Positions 1 through 9,096 of a DNA stretch of 35,591 nucleotides are shown here, one piece after another. The DNA is taken from assembly GCA_043749225.1 (NCBI GenBank), contig JAYVEP010000089.1, positions 1 to 35,591 on the forward strand. Reading direction: 5' to 3'. Made by a program: the position numbers and the translations under genes. The DNA is from JANXUC01 sp043749225. Its GTDB lineage: Bacteria; Acidobacteriota; Terriglobia; Terriglobales; Acidobacteriaceae. Below the pieces are notes generated by a model, which was not told where the DNA came from, made no database searches, and was given only the letters and a program-made list of their open reading frames with translations. The stretch's first letter is position 1. Each line of letters starts with the position of its first letter.

Positions 1-454
1 GCTGGCCTGCGAGACCATCCCATCCTTACTCGAAGCGGAAGCCATTCTGCATTGCCTGGAACGCCTGCCGAATGCGCAAGCGTGGTTTACCTTCGCCTGC
101 CGCGACGGTCAACATGTGGGACATGGTGAAGAGTTCAGAGACTGCGTTCGGTTGCTCGACCAAGCGCCGCAGGTAGTGGCGATCGGCGTCAACTGCACGC
201 CGCCGCAACATGTCACTTCACTGATTCGCGAGGCATGCGGGGTCACCGCGAAGACCATTGTCGTCTACCCGAACGCGGGACGAAAGTGGGATGCCAGCAG
301 CCGCCAGTGGGTGGGATCTGAGAGCCGAAGCGCGGCCATCGAAGATCTGGCGCGCGACTGGCGCACTGAGGGTGCCCGCTGGATCGGCGGCTGCTGTGGA
401 ACTACTCCGGAAGACATCGCGCGAATCCGGCAGGCCCAAAACCAGGCGGCTTAG
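1..454 (+). CDS. Homocysteine S-methyltransferase, C-terminal part (5' end outside window)
   Basis: The reading frame is open from the window edge (first full codon at base 2) to TAG at 452-454, so only the last ~150 residues are present. The family transfers a methyl group from S-methylmethionine (or a related donor) to homocysteine in the cytoplasm, giving methionine. Visible signatures are an ETIPS-EAEA stretch near the left edge, the GVNC motif that supplies one zinc-binding cysteine, and the C-terminal GGCCGT motif that supplies the other two. The last residues match the usual family end. Its stop overlaps the stop of the convergent cupredoxin gene by 3 bases, so there is no room for a terminator between them. 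It could equally be called an MmuM-like or BHMT-family protein; the methyl donor cannot be read from this fragment. Confidence 0.88.
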   Translation, partial: LACETIPSLLEAEAILHCLERLPNAQAWFTFACRDGQHVGHGEEFRDCVRLLDQAPQVVAIGVNCTPPQHVTSLIREACGVTAKTIVVYPNAGRKWDASSRQWVGSESRSAAIEDLARDWRTEGARWIGGCCGTTPEDIARIRQAQNQAA

Positions 455-1188
455 GGCTGCTCGTAGACCGGGTTGGAGGGTACGGGCTTGTCGTAATCTC
501 GCCCGTACTTGTTCTTGTGGGATGGGAGCGAATCGGTGGTCAGCTGCAGCCGGATCGTGCCCAGGGAAGCTGAATCGGCGGCGACAGTCACTTCGCGCGT
601 CGCTGCTCCGGCGGATTCGGGTGAGGCCCGCTCACTCCAGACGTGAATCATGTAGTGTCCCGCAGGAACCGCTCGAATGGCGATGTTGCCGGAGGCATCC
701 GTCCGTCCGAAATAGGGAGTTGAAAGGGCGATGACCGCCGCACTCATCTCCGGATGGATGTTGCAGAAGATGTAACTGATGCCTGGCCTGTCGAAATGAA
801 CGAAACGCGTGCCACCGGCCTCATAAAGGCCGAGATCAAAACGCTTCCCTTCGAAAAGTGAGAACACATTATGGAAAAAGGGATCGAGGTTGGGGAACTC
901 CACTGAAGTTCCGGCTGGAATCACGAGCACGTGTGGATCGAAACTTTTATTTTTCTGGGTCAGCCGTACTGGCTTCGGAGGTCCATCGTCCTTGCGGACG
1001 TCAGTCTGCGAATCCGATGCTGGTTGAACCGGTGTAAGCCAAACGACAGTATTGCTTTGCTGGCCCCGCGAAGGCTTGCCCGCGGGGTTGAGCAAATCGA
1101 CGCGGCCCGTTACGACGAACTCCTGAGCGATTGCGGGGAGCGTCCAAGACAGCAGCAGTAGCAGGGAAAGAAGGCGGCGTTCAGGCAT
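451..1188 (-). CDS. Secreted cupredoxin-like (plastocyanin/MauL-type) protein with carboxypeptidase-regulatory-like domain
   Basis: This exported protein of about 245 residues starts with a hydrophobic signal peptide ending near PAIAQ. The middle part looks like a type-1 copper site: PAGTSVEFPN, then FFHN (His106), then a loop FCNIHPEM giving Cys142, His145 and Met148, the usual His-Cys-His-Met set. The following ~60 residues (GRTDASGNIAIRAVPAGHY) resemble a carboxypeptidase-regulatory-like beta domain. I chose the ATG at 1188 because the upstream alternative at 1212 is TTG with a weak ribosome binding site. It lies 37 bases after the porin gene and is probably co-transcribed with it. An electron-transfer or copper-sensing role in the periplasm is inference; family members often sit beside porins and cytochromes. 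Confidence 0.75.
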   Translation of the reverse strand: MPERRLLSLLLLLSWTLPAIAQEFVVTGRVDLLNPAGKPSRGQQSNTVVWLTPVQPASDSQTDVRKDDGPPKPVRLTQKNKSFDPHVLVIPAGTSVEFPNLDPFFHNVFSLFEGKRFDLGLYEAGGTRFVHFDRPGISYIFCNIHPEMSAAVIALSTPYFGRTDASGNIAIRAVPAGHYMIHVWSERASPESAGAATREVTVAADSASLGTIRLQLTTDSLPSHKNKYGRDYDKPVPSNPVYEQP

Positions 1189-1225
1189 AGCTTTATGGAG
1201 GCTTCGGATCAACGCTACTCAACCG

Positions 1226-2851
1226 CTAAAAGAGCACTCCCATCATTAGATTAACTTGATTTGCGGAATGATGATCGTCGTAAAGCGCCAGGTTATTCAA
1301 ACGGTGGTACTCCGCGGAAAACAGCAGGTCCGAGCGCGGCCGGAAGATAATGTTGGCCAAGGCGCCCCGGGCGCGGGTTATGGTCGAGAAATAGCCCTGT
1401 CCCGGAATGTTCCCAGCCATAACATCCTTCGCGAAAGTGCTGTCCTGGCCGAAGGCTGCATTGAATTCCAGCTGAGTCTTGGGGCGGAATTTAAGCTGCG
1501 ACCATCCGCCCATGGCATTGAGGGGAATGGCGGAAGTAGTTTGCACAGCGGGGTCGCCATTGAATGTGACGCTGCGTCCGTTGGAGCCACCCAATCCGCC
1601 GAGGGCCTGACCGCGGTAGAACTTGCCGCTCAAAGAAAGAGTGCGGCCAAGCGGAAGATTCCAGTCCGCCATACCGGCCCAACTGCTGATATTACGGCCA
1701 AAACCGTGGCTCTGGCGACCAAAGTAGCCTGCTCCGCCGACCGTTAGCTTTTGCCCGAACACATTTCGCGACCAGGCCACTCGCGATGCATAGGCGGGCT
1801 GCCGGGAACTTTCTCCGGCTTGTGCAGTTCGGAAGTAGCTATCGGTGGGGAAAGCGCCGGTGAGGTTGTCGAGGATTCCGCCTTGCAGGATGACGCTGGA
1901 GTTTTCTGAGAGGGTGAAGCGGCGCTCGACGCGGATTTGAGGAGTCCAGCTCCAGAGGTTGCCGGAGTAGGAAAGCGCGGGGACGGCCAAAGAAGCGAAG
2001 GAAGTTGGCATGCGCGGAGAGAAGAAGAGCTCATCCTGGCCTGCGACGATGGATGTTTTGGCCCAATCGAAGCGAACGGTGGCGGTACGGAGGCGCACCA
2101 AGCCAGAATTCACACCGTTCCATGTAGAAGAAAAACCGCCAGCGAAATCCATCTGCAAATCAGCGGTGGTCCGCGCGCCTGCGAGATGCGGGCCAAAGAC
2201 TTCGAGCCCGAGCTGGGAATGCCGCAGGCTTGCGCCTACACTCCCACTCGACGCGCCCGGTGCGAGATCAACGGCAATTTGAGGAAGATCCTGGTTGTCG
2301 ACGCCACCCTTGTTGCCAAACAAATTCAGCAGCACGATTCCGGAGAGCCGCACGCGATACTTGGAGGCACTCTCGAGTTTGGTCTGATACTGGTCGTCAA
2401 CTTTTCCGCCCAGAAGTTGATATTCCTCTTCGAGTCTGGCGAGGCGATCTGCGTTGCTGGTTGGCTTGGACTCCGTCCCGGTCAGGGAGTTGGTCGATGT
2501 TTCACTATTGGCACGAACATTTTCAGGGGCAGCGGTTGGTGCAGTTGCGTACGAAGAGCCCTCCTGCGGGGAGAATGGCTGGTTGTCCGGGAGCGCCTTG
2601 GACGCCTGCAATTCGCGGCGCAATTGACGGGCTTGTTCTTGATAGCGCGAATTTTCCGTACGCATTTCCGCCACCGCCGATTGCAGTTCACGGATCTGGT
2701 CTCGCAACTCGTGCAAGGACTGCTCGACTGACGGCGACGGAGGAGTAGAAACCTCGGTTGGCGAGTTCTGCGCGAGGCATGCCGCTCCCAGGCAGAACCA
2801 TAGAGTGAACCTGCCAAGCGTCTGGAAACCTGAAAGAGTTTGACTCGACAT
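1226..2851 (-). CDS. Coiled-coil outer-membrane porin (DcaP-like)
   Basis: About 541 residues. A signal peptide (ending ACLAQ) is followed by a charged heptad-like helix of ~45 residues beginning SVEQSLHELRDQ, which should form a trimeric coiled coil. A Ser/Thr/Pro linker and a long beta-strand-rich region follow (LSGIVLLNLFGNKGG, LRTATVRFDWAKTSIVAGQ, and the ending NQVNLMMGVLF with a terminal aromatic residue). This layout matches trimeric porins of the DcaP/phosphate-selective type. The ATG at 2851 is preferred: AGGAG lies at 2862-2866, 10 bases upstream, whereas the longer reading frame begins with TTG at 2881. It follows the histidine kinase gene by 105 bases and precedes the cupredoxin gene. 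Substrate is unknown. Confidence 0.75.
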   Translation of the reverse strand: MSSQTLSGFQTLGRFTLWFCLGAACLAQNSPTEVSTPPSPSVEQSLHELRDQIRELQSAVAEMRTENSRYQEQARQLRRELQASKALPDNQPFSPQEGSSYATAPTAAPENVRANSETSTNSLTGTESKPTSNADRLARLEEEYQLLGGKVDDQYQTKLESASKYRVRLSGIVLLNLFGNKGGVDNQDLPQIAVDLAPGASSGSVGASLRHSQLGLEVFGPHLAGARTTADLQMDFAGGFSSTWNGVNSGLVRLRTATVRFDWAKTSIVAGQDELFFSPRMPTSFASLAVPALSYSGNLWSWTPQIRVERRFTLSENSSVILQGGILDNLTGAFPTDSYFRTAQAGESSRQPAYASRVAWSRNVFGQKLTVGGAGYFGRQSHGFGRNISSWAGMADWNLPLGRTLSLSGKFYRGQALGGLGGSNGRSVTFNGDPAVQTTSAIPLNAMGGWSQLKFRPKTQLEFNAAFGQDSTFAKDVMAGNIPGQGYFSTITRARGALANIIFRPRSDLLFSAEYHRLNNLALYDDHHSANQVNLMMGVLF

Positions 2852-2956
2852 TGGACCCCCACTCCTAAACTTTCTTTGCAACAGATTTTGCCGGACTCAA
2901 TTTTGCAGGATGCAGACAAACTTCCGAGCAAGCAGGTTGGCTTTCAGAAGGCGCTT

Positions 2957-4762
2957 CTAGCTGACGCTTTCCCGCACCGGAACAGGCTTCCCAGATGTTG
3001 ATTTTAGCGGCAAAACCAGCCGAAATACCGTGCCTCGCGCGGAACTGCTTTCTACCACCACGTCGCCACCGTGGTCCTGCACAATTTTCTGCACCACGGT
3101 TAGGCCCATGCCGGTCCCGTTTTCTTTGCCGTAACTCACGAACGGCTGGAACAACTGCTCGCGGATTTCTCCTGCGACGCCCGATCCGTTGTCGCAGACG
3201 CGAAGCTCCGCGCTTTCACCGTTACGTCGCAGATGCAGGTCGATTTGTCCGCCAGCATGCGGGACCGCTTCGCAGGCATTGAGCAGAAGATTATGGAACA
3301 CTCTTTCCATCTTCTTAGCGTCAAACCAGCCGTCGCAGCTACCTTCGCTGTCGAGATTGATCTTGACACCTTGAGATTCCGGATGAGACTTGATCAGCTG
3401 GACCGAATATTGCAGAGTTTTTTGCAGATCACCAAACGATGGCCGCAGCGACTCGCGGGTGCGAGAAAATTCCAGCAAGGATTCGATAAGGTCGGTCATC
3501 TGATTGACCGCCATACTGACTTCGCCGTAGAGTTCCTCGCGCTGCGCGCTGGTTAGATTGCTTTCGCATAAGAACTCAGCGTTGGCGACAATCGCCGCCA
3601 GGGAATGCCGCAAATCGTGCGAGATGGAGCTGGCCATGCGACCGATGGTGGCCAGTCTTTCGGATTCCAGCAGCTCCTGCCGATTTCTGAGCAAGCTTGT
3701 TCGCATACGGTCGAAAGCGCCGCTGACTTCGGCTACTTCGTCCTGGCCCCTGGCTCGCAGCGGGAAGGCGTAGTCACCATGTTCCAAGGCGCGAACGCCT
3801 TCAACAAGATTCCCGAGTGGGCGCGTGAAAGTATGGGAGATGAGGAAGACCAGCAAACTGCCGCCCAGCACGGCGGTAAGGCCGAGGGCGAGTAACCGCT
3901 GGTTCAGGGCGTCCAAGAATGCTGTCGCCCGGTCGAAGGACTTCAACACGACCAGTTCCACAGCTGGGGTGGTTGCAGGGGGAAGTGCGACCGAAGTGGC
4001 CAGAAAACTCTCGTTCCCCAATTGAATCGTGTCGGGTTCCGAGGAATCGGAGTTTTGCGACAAGGGCTGCTGCAGCAACTCCTTTTCCTGTGCTGGGGAA
4101 AGCGTGCTGTGTACGATGGGCCCGCCGTACCGGAACGCAACTTGACTGCTGGCCACCCGACCAATATCCTGCGCCAACTGCTCGTTCATTTCATAACCGA
4201 TCGCGAGAGTGCCCAGCCGCCGGTTCTCAGCGGAGTCGCCAAAAAATACAGGCTGCAGAAAAACTTCGTAGAGATGTTTTTCTCCATACCACCACTGGCG
4301 CGACACCTGCGAAGGCTGGGCCGTGCGCGACACGTGCTGCGGCGCGACCAGGAATTCGTGTACGGTCTCTGGGGTAAGCCCTGGAACGCTGGCATGGAGT
4401 GCCATTACCTTCGCGTTCGGGTCGGCAAGGACGAAAAGATCGCTGCCAGCGAGGCGCCAGGTGCCCAGCGACGCATCCTGGATGGTAACGGGATCGCGGG
4501 TCGTCATCAATGCCCGCACGGTGGGGAGGTCGGCGAGCAGACCCGCCGAGCGCGCAAGGGTCTCCTGACGTTGCCGCTGAAAACCCTGAAAAGTCAAAAC
4601 AGAATTCTTAAGATCACGCTGAATTTCGCGGCGTGCTTCTTCCTGCACCGTGCGTCGAACAACCAGGAGAGTGGTGCCTGTGAGGGCGAGGGACACCAGC
4701 AGCATGGAAAGTAAAAACTTCGTTCGCAGCTGAAGTCCCTTCATTCCGGTTCTCTCACTCAC
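2957..4762 (-). CDS. Membrane sensor histidine kinase (HAMP-HisKA-HATPase)
   Basis: A 601-residue two-component sensor. Transmembrane helix 1 is at ~15-35, a large periplasmic sensing region (dCache/CHASE-like by layout) at ~36-285, helix 2 at ~287-309, HAMP at ~310-362, and the HisKA H-box SISHDLRHSL with phospho-acceptor His382. The ATPase domain has an N-box NLLLNACEA (~491-499), G1 DNGSG (~524-528) and G2 GTGMGL (~549-554). The GTG start overlaps the response-regulator stop by 4 bases (GTGA), so the pair is translationally coupled; an ATG six codons further in is an alternative start. The periplasmic signal is unknown. Because the porin and cupredoxin genes follow on the same strand, they are natural candidates for regulation by this pair. 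Confidence 0.93.
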   Translation of the reverse strand: MSERTGMKGLQLRTKFLLSMLLVSLALTGTTLLVVRRTVQEEARREIQRDLKNSVLTFQGFQRQRQETLARSAGLLADLPTVRALMTTRDPVTIQDASLGTWRLAGSDLFVLADPNAKVMALHASVPGLTPETVHEFLVAPQHVSRTAQPSQVSRQWWYGEKHLYEVFLQPVFFGDSAENRRLGTLAIGYEMNEQLAQDIGRVASSQVAFRYGGPIVHSTLSPAQEKELLQQPLSQNSDSSEPDTIQLGNESFLATSVALPPATTPAVELVVLKSFDRATAFLDALNQRLLALGLTAVLGGSLLVFLISHTFTRPLGNLVEGVRALEHGDYAFPLRARGQDEVAEVSGAFDRMRTSLLRNRQELLESERLATIGRMASSISHDLRHSLAAIVANAEFLCESNLTSAQREELYGEVSMAVNQMTDLIESLLEFSRTRESLRPSFGDLQKTLQYSVQLIKSHPESQGVKINLDSEGSCDGWFDAKKMERVFHNLLLNACEAVPHAGGQIDLHLRRNGESAELRVCDNGSGVAGEIREQLFQPFVSYGKENGTGMGLTVVQKIVQDHGGDVVVESSSARGTVFRLVLPLKSTSGKPVPVRESVS

Positions 4763-5442
4763 CGCACAAATTTGTAGCCGGCGCTATGGACGGTACGAAA
4801 ATGTACTGGGTTGGAAGGATCCTTTTCCAGTTTTTGGCGCAGCCGCAAGATGTGGTTGTCCACGGTACGCGTGGATGGATAGTTCTGGTAACCCCAGACT
4901 TCATTGAGAAGCTCTTCGCGGGAAATGACGCGTCCAATATTTTCCGACATAAACTTCAGGATCTTGAACTCTTGTGCTGTTAAGGCCGTTGGTTTTCCCG
5001 CACACTGTAACTCCATTTTTGAAAAATCAACCGCGACTTCACCGAAGCTAAACTGTGTACTTGGGGCGGCGGCGCGGCCAGATGACCTGCGCACAGCGGC
5101 CCGCACACGCGCCAGCAGTTCTCGCGGGCTGAATGGCTTGGTGACGTAGTCGTCCGCGCCCAATTCGAGGAGAAGAACCTTGTCGGAAACTTCCGACTTT
5201 GCGCTGAGAATAATAATCGGGACGCCGGGAGCCGCCTGCTTCACTTCGCGGCAAACATCCTGTCCGGGGACTCCGGGGAGGCGCAAATCCAGGACCAGGG
5301 CGGAGGGGACCGTCGCACGAAACTTCTCCAGACCCTCGGTACCGTTGGAGGCAACGTCAACCGCGTAGCCTTCGCCTTCGAAAAGGCGCTTCAGCGCCTT
5401 TTGCACCGCGCGGTCGTCCTCAATTACCAACACCCGTTCCAT
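4759..5442 (-). CDS. OmpR/PhoB-family response regulator
   Basis: A 227-residue DNA-binding regulator. The receiver domain (1-~120) has the acidic pair ED-D at residues 8-10, phospho-acceptor Asp52 in LVLDLRLPG, and the conserved Lys in VTKPFSPREL (~102). The C-terminal winged helix (~128-227) has TAQEFKILKFM, the recognition-helix stretch TRTVDNHILRLRQKLE and the GYKF ending typical of Trans_reg_C. It is the first gene of the minus-strand two-component block and overlaps the kinase gene by 4 bases. The 112 bases upstream to the next operon contain no gene. The target genes are not shown by the sequence; no clear direct-repeat binding box was found. Confidence 0.95.
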   Translation of the reverse strand: MERVLVIEDDRAVQKALKRLFEGEGYAVDVASNGTEGLEKFRATVPSALVLDLRLPGVPGQDVCREVKQAAPGVPIIILSAKSEVSDKVLLLELGADDYVTKPFSPRELLARVRAAVRRSSGRAAAPSTQFSFGEVAVDFSKMELQCAGKPTALTAQEFKILKFMSENIGRVISREELLNEVWGYQNYPSTRTVDNHILRLRQKLEKDPSNPVHFRTVHSAGYKFVR

Positions 5443-5554
5443 GACTCTCTAAGGCTACCAGCAAATGGCGGGGTTTATGCCGATTTCAGGTGGAAATGAC
5501 ATCTTGTTGACAATTCCGAGACAGTTTTCCGCTTAGTGGTAGTTGGTCGTGCGT

Positions 5555-6694
5555 CTATGGAAAGGAAACCCAGCATCGTTCACGGGCGCTCTCGGCAATC
5601 ACATCGCACAGGGCCACTTCAACGTGACCCGTCTCAAAGGTCGGGAAGGTTCGCTCCGCCTTAAAATTGCCAGCTTCGATGTAGGCGTAGAAATCCTTGA
5701 ACAGCTGGGCGAAGGTGTCAGGATAGCCCTCGGCATGTCCACCGGGGTAAGCCGCATAGCCGCGGGCCTCGGGACTCATTAGGGCAGGGTTTTTGAGCAG
5801 GATGCGATTGGGCTCGTTGCGACTGCCCAGCCACAGCACATTAGGCTCCTCAGCATTCCAAGAGAGCGATCCTTCGGAACCGTCAACCTCGAACCAAAAA
5901 CGGTTCTTGCGGCCCGCGCTGACCTGCGAAACCGTCATGACGCCACGGAGGCCGCCTTCGAAATGCAGAAGGATAGAAGCGTAGTCATCCGAAGTCATTT
6001 TGATTTCTTCGAAGGCATCCGACTGAGCCGTTTGGAACGTTTCCACGCGGCCCAAGGGGCGACGACGTACAGGAACGATGGTTGCGAGATCGGCGCAGAG
6101 TTCCACCACACTTCGGCCCGTAATCCACATGATCAGGTCGAGCCAGTGTGTTCCAATATCGGATACGGCGCGCATGGACCCACCCTGGTCGGCCTCTAAT
6201 CGCCAGTTCCAGTCGGAAGGATAGAGGAGCCAGTCCTGTAGAAATGTGCCATGCACGAGTCGCGGTTCTCCGATAGCTCCGCTGCGCACGAGAGCACGCG
6301 CCTCCTGACAAAGTGGGTAGTAGCGTTGGTTGTAGGTGACTCCGCCGACGCGACCATAGGTCTGCGCTTCTTGCACGAGAGTTGCCGTCTCAAGCGCATC
6401 CATGGCAAGCGGCTTTTCGCACATTACATGCTTGCCGGCGCGCAGTGCGGCCTGCGCGTGTGGAAGATGCAGATGGTTCGGCGTGCAGAGATGAACGACA
6501 TCGACCGAGGAGTCGCCAACCACCTCTTCGATTGAGGAGTATGCGCGGGGCAAATTCAGGGTACAGCAAGTCTCTTGCGTTCTAGGAAAAGAACTACCCA
6601 GAATACCCTGCACGGGGATGCCTTGACGGCGCAGTGCCTCAATGTGGGCTCGGCCAACAAATCCAACTCCAACTACGGCGGCACGCAAATTCAA
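5555..6694 (-). CDS. Gfo/Idh/MocA-family sugar oxidoreductase
   Basis: A 379-residue cytoplasmic NAD(P)-dependent oxidoreductase without a signal peptide. The Rossmann motif GVGFVG is at residues 9-14, the family CEKPLAM motif (Lys94) follows strand 5, and SDIGTHWLDL supplies the Asp179/His183 pair used in catalysis by this family. The C-terminal alpha/beta domain follows. Translation starts at TTG (6692-6694), supported by an AGGAG box at 6701-6705 six bases upstream; no in-frame ATG lies nearby. It is the last gene of the ten-gene sugar operon, 77 bases after a small-subunit gene. Likely role: oxidation or reduction of a (keto-)sugar taken up by the MFS porter. The exact substrate is unknown. 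Confidence 0.9.
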   Translation of the reverse strand: MNLRAAVVGVGFVGRAHIEALRRQGIPVQGILGSSFPRTQETCCTLNLPRAYSSIEEVVGDSSVDVVHLCTPNHLHLPHAQAALRAGKHVMCEKPLAMDALETATLVQEAQTYGRVGGVTYNQRYYPLCQEARALVRSGAIGEPRLVHGTFLQDWLLYPSDWNWRLEADQGGSMRAVSDIGTHWLDLIMWITGRSVVELCADLATIVPVRRRPLGRVETFQTAQSDAFEEIKMTSDDYASILLHFEGGLRGVMTVSQVSAGRKNRFWFEVDGSEGSLSWNAEEPNVLWLGSRNEPNRILLKNPALMSPEARGYAAYPGGHAEGYPDTFAQLFKDFYAYIEAGNFKAERTFPTFETGHVEVALCDVIAESARERCWVSFP

Positions 6695-6700
6695 CGAAGT

Positions 6701-6705
6701 CTCCT
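6701..6705 (-). promoter_or_regulatory. Shine-Dalgarno box supporting a TTG start
   Basis: On the minus strand AGGAG stands six bases before the TTG at 6694 of the Gfo/Idh/MocA gene. This is the best-placed ribosome binding site in the 77-base gap and decides the start codon. Confidence 0.7.
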
Positions 6706-6740
6706 GAAGTTATGTGTAGGTCGAGACCCCGCTTGGAAGT

Positions 6741-6772
6741 CGGGCAACGCCCGGGATTCCCGCGGAAATCCC
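6741..6772 (-). other. Two adjacent hairpins directly after the small-subunit gene
   Basis: CGGGC/GCCCG with a 3-base loop (6741-6753) abuts a second stem GGGATT/AATCCC (6753-6772). On the minus strand both fold immediately after the TAG of the Gluconate_2-dh3-like gene and before the TTG-started Gfo/Idh gene. No U-tract follows, so a 3'-end stabiliser or processing site is more likely than a true terminator. Confidence 0.35.
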
Positions 6773-7368
6773 TAATTCTCTGGAACCGGCGGGCAGCCCG
6801 GGAATTCGTTCAAGAAAGTATTTCCGATGTATCCCAAGTATGCGATCCCAACTTTGCTTGTAAAAAAAGCATCCGAAGTCAAAGTACGCAGGAAAGCAAA
6901 GAACTCAATTCCAGGACTCAGGCTAGGATCGGTCTTCGCGTTCTTGCGATAGGCAATCAAGTCCAACATTTCCTTCTGATTTTCCGGTGAACATTCCAGA
7001 TACGTCTTGCCGTAGCGGTCACCACAGGCGGAGTCCAGCCACAGGAAGCCTCCACTAAGCTTGGTCTGGAAGTCAGGATTTTCGCTGGTGATCAAGTCGA
7101 TGAACTCGGGCGCTCCACCTTCGAGCGCGCCGCCAGAGTGTTCATCTGCTGGAAAGATGGCAGCACAGACCGCCTGCAAAGTCTTGTATTCATGGGCCAC
7201 GAAAAACTTTGGAAGATACGCCGTCGAAGCGGCACCTTTTTCAGCGGTGACCATGCGATGCACATGCTCCGCAGCTTCCATAGGAATCACGCGCAGAACG
7301 GAGCCTGCCGCTACGCCCAGAGAGAGCGAACGCAAGATATCGCGGCGAGAAATCGACGATGTCGACAC
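6772..7368 (-). CDS. Tat-exported gluconate 2-dehydrogenase subunit 3-like small subunit (copy B)
   Basis: 198 residues. The N-terminus has a twin-arginine signal (SRRDILR followed by a hydrophobic Leu/Ala/Gly stretch). The body matches the Gluconate_2-dh3 family: TLQAVCAAIFPADEHSGGALEGG, then EFIDLI, and a C-terminal GIAYLGYIGN-type stretch. In FAD-dependent glucose and gluconate dehydrogenases this small subunit carries the Tat signal and brings the folded flavoprotein across the membrane. The start is GTG (7366-7368) with AAGGA 8 bases upstream. The gene follows the GMC gene at 7390-9096 by 21 bases, which is its obvious partner. No cytochrome c subunit is encoded next to it. Confidence 0.85.
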   Translation of the reverse strand: MSTSSISRRDILRSLSLGVAAGSVLRVIPMEAAEHVHRMVTAEKGAASTAYLPKFFVAHEYKTLQAVCAAIFPADEHSGGALEGGAPEFIDLITSENPDFQTKLSGGFLWLDSACGDRYGKTYLECSPENQKEMLDLIAYRKNAKTDPSLSPGIEFFAFLRTLTSDAFFTSKVGIAYLGYIGNTFLNEFPGCPPVPEN

Positions 7369-7389
7369 AGTGAAATCCTTTCGTAAGAA

Positions 7390-9096
7390 CTAAAGATTGC
7401 CCTTCTTCGCCTGCTCCAGCAAATAATCCGACGCTCGCCAAGACAGCGCAAGAATCGTCAATGTTGGGTTCTTATCTGGATTTGTTACAAAAGACGCGCC
7501 GTCCGTCACGAACACATTCTTGACATCATGCGTCTGACAATACCCGTTAAGCGCTGATGTTTTGGGATTATTCCCCATTCGGGCTGTGCCGAGCTCGTGA
7601 ATAATGACGCCGCCATTCGCAAGGCCATGCGGATTCTCGCCATCGGGGCGTGTGGTGGTTAGGTATGTGCCGCCAGCGGCCTCGACAATGGCGCGAAAGG
7701 TTTCTTGCATGTCCTTCGCCATCTTGACTTCGTTGTCGGTGGAACGCCAATTAAAGCGAAGTACAGGAATGCCCCAGCGATCCACAACAGTCGGATCAAG
7801 CTCGCAGTAGGTATTTTCGTTGGGAATCATTTCTCCGCGCCCGGAGAATCCCATAAAACTGCCGTACATTTCTTTGCAATGCTTCTTGAGGTCGGAACCA
7901 TACCCCTCATGCCGCTCACAAACGTCGTCAAACTCGCCGACTCCCGGCAGCCCTTGACCACCACCGAGTTCGATGTGGTATCCGCGCAGGAAGTCATTCT
8001 TCCGATCAAACTTCCACCACGGAACATACATATGCATACCGCCTACGCCGTCATGGTTGTGCGGCGGGACCTTGCCCAGTTGTGGAAAATATCCCCCTCC
8101 ATCACTGCCGACCGTGTCCATCAAATAGCGGCCCACCGTGCCGGAGGAATTCGCGAGGCCATTGGGGAACAAGGTTGAGCGTGAGTTGAGCAGCAAGCGA
8201 GCTGACTCGCACGCACTGGCTCCTACAACGAAAGCCTTCGCCTTCACACGCTTCTCCGTGCGGGTAGCCTTGTCAATGTAAGAAACGGCTTCCGCCTTGC
8301 CGTCTTTGCCGACAATAACTTCTCGCGCCATGGCGCCCGTAATTAACGTGAATCGCCCGGTGGCTTCTGCCTGCGGAAGCAGAACCTGGCTGGAACTGAA
8401 ATTTGAAGCAGTCTTGCAACCGCGACCGCACTGGCCGCAGTAATGGCAGGCAGGACGCCCGTTCAAAGGCTTGGTAATAATCGCCAGGCGCGCCGGAATT
8501 AGAGGGATATTGAGTTTGTCAGTTCCACGCTTGGCCAGCAGTTCAGAGCAACGAGGCTTCGGCGGAGGGAGGAAGATTCCGTCCGGCGCGCTGGGGATAT
8601 TTTCCTTGCTGCCGAAGACTCCGATGTACGACTCGACCTTGTCGTAGTAAGGCGCCACATCGTCATAGGAAATTGGCCAGTCGTCGCCCATTCCATCCGT
8701 AGAACGAGAGCGGAAATCCACGGGGGCAAAACGGAGCGCAATTCGTCCCCAATGGTTGGTGCGTCCGCCCACGATGCGAGAACGGAACCACCGAAAACGA
8801 GAGCCTGGCGCTGTGGTGTAGGGCTCGCCTTCAATTTCCCACGCGCCGTTGGGAGCGATGAATTCGTCGCCCACCGCGCCCTTGAGCTTAGCGCCCACGC
8901 CAGCGCCGCGATGCGGCAACTCATAGGGCCAAACATGTTCCTTGAAATCTTTGCTGGGATCGATTGCAGGGCCGGCTTCCAGCAGGACTACATCGAGGCC
9001 GCCTTCGGTCAGAACCTTGGCGGCCATACCTCCTGCGGCGCCGGAGCCTATGATGCACACGTCATACACTTTGGCGGAACGAATCACTTGCGCCAT
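7390..9096 (-). CDS. GMC-family FAD-dependent sugar dehydrogenase, large subunit (copy B)
   Basis: 568 residues. The FAD-binding GSGAAGG motif is at ~17-23 with LLEAG after strand 2. The C-terminal GMC motif has HELGTARMG and then NPTLTILAL, carrying the active-site His and the Asn/His partner. A Cys-rich stretch CHYCGQCGRGC at residues 217-227 (8416-8448) has four cysteines spaced CxxCxxCxxxC. FAD-glucose dehydrogenases carry a 3Fe-4S cluster in a comparable Cys-rich insertion, so an Fe-S cluster is possible here. The protein has no signal peptide of its own and probably hitchhikes on the Tat-exported small subunit. Likely reaction: oxidation of a sugar or glycoside hydroxyl, perhaps at C3. 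Confidence 0.9.
   Translation of the reverse strand: MAQVIRSAKVYDVCIIGSGAAGGMAAKVLTEGGLDVVLLEAGPAIDPSKDFKEHVWPYELPHRGAGVGAKLKGAVGDEFIAPNGAWEIEGEPYTTAPGSRFRWFRSRIVGGRTNHWGRIALRFAPVDFRSRSTDGMGDDWPISYDDVAPYYDKVESYIGVFGSKENIPSAPDGIFLPPPKPRCSELLAKRGTDKLNIPLIPARLAIITKPLNGRPACHYCGQCGRGCKTASNFSSSQVLLPQAEATGRFTLITGAMAREVIVGKDGKAEAVSYIDKATRTEKRVKAKAFVVGASACESARLLLNSRSTLFPNGLANSSGTVGRYLMDTVGSDGGGYFPQLGKVPPHNHDGVGGMHMYVPWWKFDRKNDFLRGYHIELGGGQGLPGVGEFDDVCERHEGYGSDLKKHCKEMYGSFMGFSGRGEMIPNENTYCELDPTVVDRWGIPVLRFNWRSTDNEVKMAKDMQETFRAIVEAAGGTYLTTTRPDGENPHGLANGGVIIHELGTARMGNNPKTSALNGYCQTHDVKNVFVTDGASFVTNPDKNPTLTILALSWRASDYLLEQAKKGNL

Noticed and set aside
5506..5530. A TTGACA on the plus strand upstream of the response regulator
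   Set aside because: No -10 hexamer stands at 16-18 bases and no plus-strand gene follows, so it is probably chance.
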